Source: Comamonas aquatica NBRC 14918 (lineage in GTDB: Bacteria; Pseudomonadota; Gammaproteobacteria; Burkholderiales; Burkholderiaceae_C). From it: DNA of 64,000 nucleotides. Position numbers and translations under genes: made by a program. This document shows, one piece after another, positions 54,318 to 63,670 of this stretch; within the stretch, counting starts at the first letter, position 1, and each line of letters starts with the position of its first letter. The notes beneath the pieces were generated by a model, which saw nothing but the letters and a program-made list of their open reading frames with translations, was not told the origin of the DNA and made no database searches. Location of the stretch: the NCBI RefSeq assembly GCF_000739875.1, contig NZ_BBJR01000035.1:62001-126000 (forward strand). Reading direction: 5' to 3'.

Positions 54318-55112
54318 TCAATGCTGCTGCACGGCCTCGCCGGTCAGGGCTGCTTCGTCCAGCTTGGCCTGCCAGTACGCCAGCCGGGCGTTGTGGCGGG
54401 CCATGATGGCTGCGTCGATGGCCACCTTGTGGGTGTCGGAGTAATCCTCCATCTCATCCACCAGCTGGAGCATGGTGCGTTCCATCTGCGACATCTGCTC
54501 CATCAGCTCCTCCTCGGCGGTCTTCTCGGTCCGCAGGGGATTGGCCAGGGCGGCGATCAGCTTGCTGTTCTTCGGGGTGTCGGCGGTGCGCAGCACCCGG
54601 CAGGCTTCATCGTAGGCGGCGCGCACGGTCGTGAACTCTTCCATGCGTTCGTTGAAGCCTTCGTTGAGCACGGCCTTCAGGTGCGCCTCGGCCTGCAGAT
54701 AGACCTCGTGGCAGCGCTGCACCTCGGCCTCGCGCTGCAGGCGCTCGGCACGGGTGCGCGGGCCTTCCAGGCGGAACAGCACAGCAAACGCCAGCACGGC
54801 CGCGGCGCCATACCACAGCAGCCAGTCGGTGGGCACCTGAAAGCCCCCCCAAGCCAATGCCGCCGTGCCTGCCCATGCCCCCAGATAGATCGCCTGGCTC
54901 TCCCAGCGCACCTCGCGGGGCACAGGAATGGGGGCCAGTTTGACCAAGGAGTGGAACTGCGTCGGCTCTTTGGGCTCGGGGACCTTGAGCTTGGCGACCC
55001 GCTCGGCAACTTCGTCGATGTGAAATTCTGTGGGGGCAGGTTCAGGTTGTGCAGGTGCAGACCAGAACTTGAGGGAACTTTTGGCGCGTCGCAAGAAGTC
55101 AGAAAAATTCAT
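54318..55112 (-). CDS. Uncharacterised membrane/coiled-coil protein
   Basis: A 264-residue protein that I cannot assign. Residues 1-70 are soluble and Pro/Glu-rich; two hydrophobic helices follow (about 74-91, AIYLGAWAGTAALAWGGF, and 96-113, WLLWYGAAAVLAFAVLF); the C-terminal 150 residues are mostly charged helices with coiled-coil character (RAERLQREAEVQRCHEVY, EELMEQMSQMERTMLQL). There is no signal peptide. It is divergent from xdhA with a 243-bp spacer containing the TTGTATACAC motif. Function unknown. Confidence 0.75.
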   Translation of the reverse strand: MNFSDFLRRAKSSLKFWSAPAQPEPAPTEFHIDEVAERVAKLKVPEPKEPTQFHSLVKLAPIPVPREVRWESQAIYLGAWAGTAALAWGGFQVPTDWLLWYGAAAVLAFAVLFRLEGPRTRAERLQREAEVQRCHEVYLQAEAHLKAVLNEGFNERMEEFTTVRAAYDEACRVLRTADTPKNSKLIAALANPLRTEKTAEEELMEQMSQMERTMLQLVDEMEDYSDTHKVAIDAAIMARHNARLAYWQAKLDEAALTGEAVQQH

Positions 55113-55210
55113 GTTGCGGCAAAAGGTCCAGAAAATTGGTGGTGCAGTTTAGCAATTGCAGGGGTGTACAGGCCGCCCAAAGCTCGTTGCACGGAAATTG
55201 CTTGGAACTT

Positions 55211-55220
55211 TTGTATACAC
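55211..55220 (+). promoter_or_regulatory. Motif TTGTATACAC upstream of xdhA
   Basis: TTGTATACAC, with the palindromic core TGTATACA, lies 135 bp before the xdhA start. A near-identical TTGCATACAC occurs 140 bp before puuD in the same orientation. It may be an operator or activator site for purine oxidation genes. The TGTATACA core is typical of GntR-type operators, but no GntR gene is in the window. Confidence 0.45.
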
Positions 55221-55355
55221 ATCGGGCCCGCGGTGTGCACCGGCCCTGGCCGGGCGCACTATGGCTGCAATCGCATGGACTACATACGGAAGTCTATATG
55301 TCGCGGCAAGACCCGGATGGCTTAATGAACAAAAACACCGTCAAATTGCAAGACT

Positions 55356-56857
<1,502 letters not shown>

Positions 56858-56861
<4 letters not shown>

Positions 56862-59185
56862 ACGCCCCGGACACCCTGTTGAACACGGCCGCGCAGGGCG
56901 CGGTCGGCCAGTCCCACCTGCACGAAAGCGCACGCGCCCAGGTGCTGGGCCAGGCGCCCTACCTGGACGACATGCCCGAGGTGCGCGGCACACTGTATGC
57001 CGCGCCCATCCTGTCCCGGGTGGCCCACGGCACGCTGCACGGCGTGGACACGCGCGCGGCCCTGGCCATGCCCGGTGTGCGCGGCGTGGTGCTGGCAGCC
57101 GACATTCCCGGCGACCCCATCCTGGCCGCCTTCGGCCATGACGAACCCATTTTTGCCCTGGACCAGGTGCTGTACGTCGGCCAGGTGATCGGCCTGGTCG
57201 TGGCCGACAGCGTGATGGCCGCGCGCCGCGCGGCGCGCCAGGTCCAGCCGGACATCAGCCCCCTGCCCGCCATCCTGACGGTGCAGCAGGCGCTAGAGGC
57301 CGAACACTATGTGCTGCCGCCCGTCCATGTGACGCGCGGCGACGCCGATGCCGGCCTGGCGCGTGCGTCCCACCGCCTGCAGGGAACGCTGGAAGTGGGC
57401 GGTCAGGAGCACTTCTACCTGGAAGGCCAGATCGCCTACGTGCTGCCCATGGAACAGAACCAGTGGTGGGTCTACTCCAGCACCCAGCACCCGGGCGAGG
57501 TGCAGGAATGGGTGGCCCACGCCCTGGGCATCGGCAACCACGCCGTCACCGTGCAGTGCCGCCGCATGGGCGGGGGCTTTGGCGGCAAGGAAACCCAGGC
57601 CGGGCACCTGGCCGTGTGGTCGGCCCTGGCGGCGCGCAAGTTCGGCTGCCCGATCAAGCTGCGCCTGGACCGTGACGACGACTTCATGATCACCGGCAAG
57701 CGCCACCCGTTTGCCTACAACTGGGACGTGGGCTTTGACGATACGGGCCTGATCACCGGCCTGAAGCTGCAGATGGCCGCCAACTGCGGTTTCAGCGCCG
57801 ACCTGTCCGGCCCCGTGGCGGACCGCGCCATCTTCCACGCCGACAACGCCTATTTCCTGTCGGACGTGCGCATCAGCTCCTACCGCTGCAAGCTGCACAC
57901 CCAGAGCCACACGGCCTTCCGCGGCTTTGGCGGACCGCAGGGCGTGATCGTCATCGAAACCATCCTGGGCGACATCGCCCGCACCCTGGGCCTGGACCCG
58001 CTGGCCGTGCGCCAGCGCAACTACTACGACGCCGACGCCAGCTCACCGCGCGCCGTCACCCACTACCAGATGACGGTGGAGGACAACATCCTGCACCCGA
58101 TGACCAAAAAACTGGAGCAGGATGCGCTCTACCAGCAAAGGCTGGAGGCCATTTCGGCCTGGAATGCCCAGAACCCGGTGCTGCAGCGCGGCCTCGCCAT
58201 CACGCCGGTCAAGTTCGGCATCAGCTTCACGGCCACGCTGTTCAACCAGGCCGGGGCGCTGGTGCATGTCTACACCGATGGCAGCGTGCAAGTGAACCAC
58301 GGTGGCACCGAGATGGGCCAGGGCCTGAACACCAAGGTGGCCCAGGTGGTGGCCGACGAACTGGGCGTGCTCCTGTCGGCGGTGCAGGTCACCGCCAGCG
58401 ACACCAGCAAGGTGCCCAACGCCAGCGCCACCGCGGCCAGCAGCGGCACCGACCTGAACGGCCGTGCCGCCCAGTATGCGGCACGCAAGGTGCGCGGCAA
58501 CCTGGCGGCCTTCGTCGCCGGGCTGGACGGCTGCGGGGCCGGCGCCGTCAGCTTTGCGGGCGGCCAAATCCACACCCCAAAGGGCACGCGCGACTTCCGG
58601 GCCGTGGTCAAGGAGGCCTATGCCAACCGCATCCAGCTGTGGAGCGATGGCTTCTACCGCACGCCCAAGATCCACTACGACAAGACCACGCTGACCGGAC
58701 GCCCCTTCTATTACTTCGCCTATGGCCTGGCCTGCGCCGAGGTGGCCATCGACACGCTGACCGGCGAATCCAAGGTGCTGGCCATCGACGTGCTGTACGA
58801 CGCCGGCCGCAGCATCAACCCGGCCATCGACATCGGCCAGGTCGAAGGCGGCTTCGTGCAGGGCATGGGCTGGCTGACCACGGAACAGCTGGTCTGGAAC
58901 GACCAGGGCGTACTGACCACGCACGCCCCCAGCACCTACAAGATCCCGGCCACCGGCGACATTCCGGAACACTTCCAAGTCCAGCTCTACCAGGAGCCGA
59001 ACCGCGAGGACAACGTCGGCGGCAGCAAGGCCGTGGGCGAGCCACCGTTCATGCTGGCCATCAGCGTCTACGAAGCCCTGCGCCACGCCATCGCCAGCGC
59101 GCGCGAGCGCCAGGGCAAGCGGGGCGTGGTCCAGTTGCAGGCCCCGGCCACGGCCGAGCATGTGCTGCAGGCCCTGCAGCGCTGA
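56858..59185 (+). CDS. xdhB: Xanthine dehydrogenase large subunit (molybdopterin)
   Basis: A 775-residue molybdenum-binding subunit that oxidises hypoxanthine and xanthine to urate. Diagnostic blocks are RRMGGGFGGKETQ, HTAFRGFGGPQG, GTEMGQGLNTK and, near the C-terminus, KAVGEPPFML, which carries the catalytic glutamate. Ser/Asp-rich start MNAPDTLLNT is normal. It follows xdhA in an overlap. The accessory gene xdhC is found about 4.5 kb away at the right edge, not directly after xdhB. Confidence 0.96.
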
Positions 59186-59230
59186 ACCTTGTGCACCCAC
59201 CCCGGCCCGTATGCGCCAGGGGCGCGGCCC

Positions 59231-61234
59231 TCAGGCTGCGGGCCGGCTGACGGCCTGCAGCGTGCTGACCTGCCCCACGGCCACCTGGCAGCGACCGCGG
59301 CGCTTGGCCTCGTAGCAGGCCATGTCGGCCCCGCGCACCGCCTCCTGCGGGGCATGGCGCAAGGCATCCACGGCCACCACCCCGACGCTGACGCTGATCC
59401 AGTGGCGCTCGCCACCCCAGCTGGGCTGCCAGCGCCACACGGCATCGCACAGGGCCTGGGCCACGCCCTGGGCATGGGCCAGGCTCAGCCCCGGCAGTAG
59501 CACGGCAAACTCATCCCCGCCCAGCCGCGCGACATCGCCCAGCGGCTGGACGTGGCTGTGCAGCAGACGGCCGATGTGGCGCAGCATCTTGTTGCCCATG
59601 TCGCGCGAGGTGACCTCGTTCATCATGCCCAGGTGGTCCACATCGATAAACAGCAGACAGCCCTGGGTGGGCACGCGTGCCACCGCGCTGTCGGCCAGGG
59701 CTTTGGGCGGCTGCAGGCTGTCCGTCACCCAGGACTGCAGGCTCCACATGAAGGCCTCGCGGTTCGGCAGGCCGGTGAGCCCGTCGCGCCAGGCATGGGC
59801 CTCGACCGGCCAGGAGGGCACGCTGCGCCCCTGGCGCCAGGGCAGGCGCAGGCGCCAGACCGTGCTGTCCGGGGCGCGATCGGGGGTCCAGGCCAGCACC
59901 TCCACCCACACCCAGTCACCGTCCTTCTTGCGCAATTGCACCAGCCCCTCGAAGCCGCCCAGGTCGACCAGCGCATGGCGCACCGCCGCCAGCGCCTGCG
60001 GGTTCTCAAACAGCTGGTCCAGCGCCAGCACCGCACCTTCCGAGGGGAAATAGCCCAGGATCACGCCCACCTGCGGCGTCGCCACCTGGACCCGCCCGTC
60101 CTGCTCCAGCAGCATGGCCACCGGCACGTTGTCCAGCATGGCCAGCGTGCCGGCCACGGGCGGGGTGTCAGCCTCGGCCACCGCGCCGCCGGGTTCGCCG
60201 TGGCGGTGGACCGCCAGCCCCTCGGCCGTGCCAGGGGCCACCGCAGCGCCCGCATGGCGCGGCCAGGGGGCCAGCCAGCCCCACAGCGCCCAGACGGCCA
60301 GGGCCGTCAGGACGACCAGCCCCAGGCCCAGCATCAGCCAGGTCTGCACGGGCAGGCCCTGATTGCCCAGCATGTCGCCCGACATGTCCCGCAGGATCAC
60401 GGCCTGCCACTGCGGCAGGGGCAGGCCCACCCGCGTCACCAGCCGCGCCCCCCAGGCCACGGTCTGCGCACTGGCTGCCGAAGGCTTGGACAGCGACTGC
60501 CATTCCGCCCAATGGGTCTCCCACAGTTCGCGCGCATGCTTCCAGCGCTGCGTGACATCGGAATGCGCCAGCACCACTCCATCCGGATCCAGCAGCACAT
60601 ACTGCAGACCGGGCACAGCGCCCAGCGGTTCGGGGATCAGGGTGGCCAGGGGCAGTTTGGAGACTGCCGCCAGGGCACCGGCGACCGCACCATCGGCCCG
60701 GCGCATGGGCACGGTCAGCAGGACACGCAGGTGGCTGGCATCTTCCGGCGTCTGGATCTGCACCACATTGGGCTTGCCCTCGGCAATCGTGCGGCGCAGC
60801 GCCTCCACCCCGTTGGTGTCGATCTCGACCACCGCGCCGCCCAGACCATGGTGGGTGATGGAGCCGCTGGGCAGGGCCACGTGCAGGCTGTCGAACAGCC
60901 GCAGCGTGGAACCCTCCTGCTGCATCAGCGCATCCAGCACGGCCGGCTTGTCCAGCAGGCTGGTGTGCATGCCCTGGGCGATCGACACCAGCAGGCGCTG
61001 CTGAGCTTCCATGCGTGCCGTCAGCATGCGCGCCCACAGGTCGGCCTCGGTGTTCTGCTGGGCCATCAGGCGCTCCTGGGTGCGGGCATCGACCACCTGC
61101 ACCAGGCACCAGGCGCCAAACGCCGCCACCGTGAGCACCAGGGCCGCCAGCACCAGCACCAGCAGACGCAGTCCGCGCCAGTCGGTCACTGCGTCAGCCA
61201 GGGGGGCAGGAGCGGGTTTGCTGGAATTGATCAC
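59231..61234 (-). CDS. Membrane-anchored GGDEF protein
   Basis: A 667-residue protein with an N-terminal membrane helix (about 26-47), a periplasmic sensor region (residues 50-285), a second helix (about 290-312), a cytoplasmic PAS-like region (near 345-460) and a C-terminal GGDEF domain. RLGGDEFAVLLP is intact. The substrate-binding stretch is unusual: DHLGMMNEVTSRDMGNKM has N where the guanine-contacting Asp of the consensus GD usually stands, and there is no RxxD I-site (PLGD instead). It is convergent with xdhB. Activity is therefore uncertain. Confidence 0.85.
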   Translation of the reverse strand: MINSSKPAPAPLADAVTDWRGLRLLVLVLAALVLTVAAFGAWCLVQVVDARTQERLMAQQNTEADLWARMLTARMEAQQRLLVSIAQGMHTSLLDKPAVLDALMQQEGSTLRLFDSLHVALPSGSITHHGLGGAVVEIDTNGVEALRRTIAEGKPNVVQIQTPEDASHLRVLLTVPMRRADGAVAGALAAVSKLPLATLIPEPLGAVPGLQYVLLDPDGVVLAHSDVTQRWKHARELWETHWAEWQSLSKPSAASAQTVAWGARLVTRVGLPLPQWQAVILRDMSGDMLGNQGLPVQTWLMLGLGLVVLTALAVWALWGWLAPWPRHAGAAVAPGTAEGLAVHRHGEPGGAVAEADTPPVAGTLAMLDNVPVAMLLEQDGRVQVATPQVGVILGYFPSEGAVLALDQLFENPQALAAVRHALVDLGGFEGLVQLRKKDGDWVWVEVLAWTPDRAPDSTVWRLRLPWRQGRSVPSWPVEAHAWRDGLTGLPNREAFMWSLQSWVTDSLQPPKALADSAVARVPTQGCLLFIDVDHLGMMNEVTSRDMGNKMLRHIGRLLHSHVQPLGDVARLGGDEFAVLLPGLSLAHAQGVAQALCDAVWRWQPSWGGERHWISVSVGVVAVDALRHAPQEAVRGADMACYEAKRRGRCQVAVGQVSTLQAVSRPAA

Positions 61235-61308
61235 GCCCCACTATAGGCAGGACTGGGCGGGGCGTTGTTCCGGTGGAACCCTTGAAGTCCGTGCCCTACA
61301 AACGCCAA

Positions 61309-61326
61309 GGAGGCCTTGCGGCCTCC
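61309..61326. other. Hairpin between the Crp/Fnr and GGDEF genes
   Basis: GGAGGCC (61309-61315) and GGCCTCC (61320-61326) pair over TTGC, extendable by a few bases. No U-run is present on either side, so its role as a terminator for the Crp/Fnr gene is weakly supported. Confidence 0.35.
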
Positions 61327-61360
61327 TGGTTGCGTCCCCCTGCTGCGCTGGCGCGCGGGC

Positions 61361-61984
61361 TCAGATGCCGGCCACGCTTTGCAGTGCGCTGGGCTGGGGC
61401 AGGTTCAGCACATTGCCCGTGCCGGCGATCAGGCCATGTTCGCGCAGGTGGCGCAGCACGCGCGAAAAGGTTTCGGGCGCAATCCCCAGCTGCGCGGCAA
61501 TCGTGCGTTTGCGCTGGTTCAGCGTGACGCACATGGTGCCGTTGTCCGCATGCTGGGCATGGCGCAGCAGCCACTGGGCGCAGCGGGCCTCGGCATCCTG
61601 TGCCAGGCGGCTGACGGCGGTTTCCGTCTGCTGGCAGTACCCCTGGGCCATGTCGCGCACCAGGGTGGCCACCGTGTCCGGCAGGGACTGCAGGCTGTGC
61701 TGGAAGGCGCCCAGCGAAATGCGGCGCAGACGCACCCGCGAATCGGTCACCATGTCCACACCACAGCTGCTACCCGTCAAGGCAAAAGCGGCATCCAGCC
61801 ACGCCGGACCTTCCACCACGCCGAGCTGGTGGCGCATCTGCCCGTCTTCGAGCACGCCCAGCACCACGCAGCCGCTGTCCAAGTACAGGACCGAGTCGGG
61901 ACGTGAGCCACATTGGCGCAGCAGCTGGCCGGCGGGAACCACCTCTGCCTGGGCCAATGGATCGAAGGATGGAATGTGGAACAT
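61361..61984 (-). CDS. Crp/Fnr family transcriptional regulator
   Basis: A 207-residue regulator with a cyclic-nucleotide-binding-like beta-roll and a C-terminal winged helix (KRTIAAQLGIAPETFSRVLRHLREHGLI). The recognition helix ETFSRVLRHL has the E..SR pattern of FNR-type proteins, which bind TTGAT-N4-ATCAA-like sites. It lacks the N-terminal cysteine cluster for an oxygen-sensing [4Fe-4S] centre. The ATG at 61984 (MFHIPSFDPL) gives the normal length; the longer frame has no clear start. It lies upstream of the GGDEF gene on the same strand. Confidence 0.85.
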   Translation of the reverse strand: MFHIPSFDPLAQAEVVPAGQLLRQCGSRPDSVLYLDSGCVVLGVLEDGQMRHQLGVVEGPAWLDAAFALTGSSCGVDMVTDSRVRLRRISLGAFQHSLQSLPDTVATLVRDMAQGYCQQTETAVSRLAQDAEARCAQWLLRHAQHADNGTMCVTLNQRKRTIAAQLGIAPETFSRVLRHLREHGLIAGTGNVLNLPQPSALQSVAGI

Positions 61985-62095
61985 GGTCACGGACTGTGCC
62001 GCAGCGCTGTCCGGACGGTGTTGAGCCACATCAATAATGAATGCCACGCCAGACAGGCCCCGACCGGCGTGCCGGCCAGCGGTTGCAGCGCCCGC

Positions 62096-62126
62096 AAAAA
62101 AGGCCCGCAACCACGGCTGCGGGCCT
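62096..62126 (-). terminator. puuD terminator
   Basis: AGGCCCGCA (62101-62109) pairs with TGCGGGCCT (62118-62126) across an 8-nt loop; six A on the left give a U-run leftward, 30 bp past the puuD stop. Confidence 0.85.
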
Positions 62127-62156
62127 GAAAGGATGAGGCTCGGCCGGCGTGCGACC

Positions 62157-63452
62157 TCAGGGGGTGGGCACGGGCGCTCCGGACTCGAACCACTGCTTGA
62201 AGCTGTCGCGCTCCTCGGCGCTCAGGGCGCCGGGATTGCCGAAGGGCATCTTGCGCAGCTGCACCACCTGGGCATAGATCTGCTGGGCATGGCTCTTCAC
62301 ATCGGCGGGGGTGTCGAACTTGACGTTCTTTTGCGCGATCGTGGCGGAGCTGTGGCAGACCACGCAGTGCTGCTGCATGATGGCGTGCATTTTTTCATAG
62401 CTGCCTGCGCTTGCCGTGCTTGGGCTGGAGGCCGATTCAGCCACAGGTTTGGCGGTCTCCCCCTGCACCACGGACTGGCCCACGGGGGCGATCACGGCCG
62501 GGTTGGCGGCCACCGCCGCGGGCGGGGCCGGGCGCAGCCAGGCGATGACGCCCAGCAGCACCACCACACCCACGGCGGCGTACTTCCAGGGATGGGGGTT
62601 GCGGCCCAGCTTGTGGCCATGGCGCATGACGAAGAACTGGCGGATGGCAGCGCCGGCAAACATCATCAGGATCAGGACCAGCCAGTTCTGCGGGTGGCTG
62701 TGCAGCCAGCCATAGTGGTTGGACAGCATGGCAAACAGCACCGGCAGGGTGAAATAGGTGTTGTGCACGCTGCGCTGCTTGCCGCGCTTGCCGTGGATGG
62801 GGTCAACGGGTTCACCGGCCTTGATGGAAGCCACCATCTTCTTTTGGCCGGGGATGATCCAGAAGAACACGTTGGCGCTCATGGATGTGGCCAGCATGGC
62901 ACCGATCAGCAGGAAGGCGGCCTGGCCGGGGAAGATGTGGCAGGCCAGGTAGGCGGCCACGCAGACCAGCACCAGCACCAGCGCGCCGACGGTGGCATCG
63001 CCGCCGTCCTTTTGCCCGAAGACGCGGCAGATGCCGTCGTACAGGAACCAGAACACCACCAGGAAGGCCAGGGCCGCGACGATGGCCATCTGGCTGGACA
63101 TCAGCGGGTTGGCGGGATCGACCAGGTAGATCTTGGCATTCCACAGGTAGGACACCGTCAGCAGCGCAAAGCCGGACAGCCAGGTGGTGTAGCTTTCCCA
63201 ATAGAACCAGTGCAGGTGGTCAGGCAGCTTGGGCGGGGAGACGTTGAACTTGACCGGGTGGTAGAAGCCGCCGCCGTGCACGGCCCAGAGTTCGCCGCTG
63301 ACGCCCTGCTTTTTCAGGTCCTCATCGACCGGCGGGGTCAGGCTGCTGTCGAGGAACACGAAGTAGAACGACGAGCCCACCCAGGCGATGGCGGTAATGA
63401 CATGCAGCCACCGCAACAGCAGGTTGGCCCAGTCGAGGATATAGCTTTCCAT
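62157..63452 (-). CDS. puuD: Urate hydroxylase PuuD (membrane uricase with cytochrome c domain)
   Basis: A 431-residue integral-membrane urate oxidase that converts urate to 5-hydroxyisourate. About eight helices span residues 5-320 (including WLHVITAIAWVGSSFYFVFLD), then an Ala/Pro/Ser-rich linker (about 310-350) and a C-terminal cytochrome c domain with CVVCH at 363-367 and the axial Met402 in LRKMPFG. The fused cytochrome passes electrons to the respiratory chain, so no hydrogen peroxide is made. The ATG at 63452 (MESYILDWANLLLRW) is the family start. Xanthine dehydrogenase makes its substrate. Confidence 0.93.
   Translation of the reverse strand: MESYILDWANLLLRWLHVITAIAWVGSSFYFVFLDSSLTPPVDEDLKKQGVSGELWAVHGGGFYHPVKFNVSPPKLPDHLHWFYWESYTTWLSGFALLTVSYLWNAKIYLVDPANPLMSSQMAIVAALAFLVVFWFLYDGICRVFGQKDGGDATVGALVLVLVCVAAYLACHIFPGQAAFLLIGAMLATSMSANVFFWIIPGQKKMVASIKAGEPVDPIHGKRGKQRSVHNTYFTLPVLFAMLSNHYGWLHSHPQNWLVLILMMFAGAAIRQFFVMRHGHKLGRNPHPWKYAAVGVVVLLGVIAWLRPAPPAAVAANPAVIAPVGQSVVQGETAKPVAESASSPSTASAGSYEKMHAIMQQHCVVCHSSATIAQKNVKFDTPADVKSHAQQIYAQVVQLRKMPFGNPGALSAEERDSFKQWFESGAPVPTP
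62399..62415 (+). repeat. AGCTGCCTGCGCTTGCC element inside puuD
   Basis: These 17 bases are identical to 5033-5049 behind the RidA-family gene and share AGCTGC(C/T)TGCGC with the argF terminator element (20861). Here they lie antisense in the linker-coding part of puuD (residues about 346-352, between the membrane and cytochrome domains). Confidence 0.6.
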
Positions 63453-63592
63453 AGCACTCAACTCCGGCAGCACAAGGGCTGCCCTGGAAGATCAACCTGC
63501 TCACCACTGCGGGCGCTCTGAGCAGAAGAATGGGCCGCGCACCTGGGTTGTAACAACATCGTGGGCACCGCTGCGACCTGTCTTTCGTCAAA

Positions 63593-63602
63593 GTGTATGC
63601 AA
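63593..63602 (-). promoter_or_regulatory. Motif TTGCATACAC upstream of puuD
   Basis: On the minus strand TTGCATACAC lies 140 bp before the puuD ATG, in the same orientation and at nearly the same distance as TTGTATACAC before xdhA. It is next to, and overlaps, the long AT-rich palindrome at 63598-63623. A shared purine-responsive regulator is inference. Confidence 0.4.
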
Positions 63603-63623
63603 TTTTTGTCGCCAAAAATTGCA
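63598..63623. promoter_or_regulatory. AT-rich 11-bp inverted repeat between xdhC and puuD
   Basis: TGCAATTTTTG (63598-63608) and CAAAAATTGCA (63613-63623) are perfect arms around TCGC in a GC-rich neighbourhood. As RNA it is a weak A/U-rich hairpin about 50 bp after the xdhC stop; as DNA it could be a dyad operator upstream of puuD. No U-tract follows, so I favour an operator. Confidence 0.45.
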
Positions 63624-63670
63624 AATTCAGCCTGCCCCCGGGCAACTACCAAGGACCCAGCACGGCCCCG

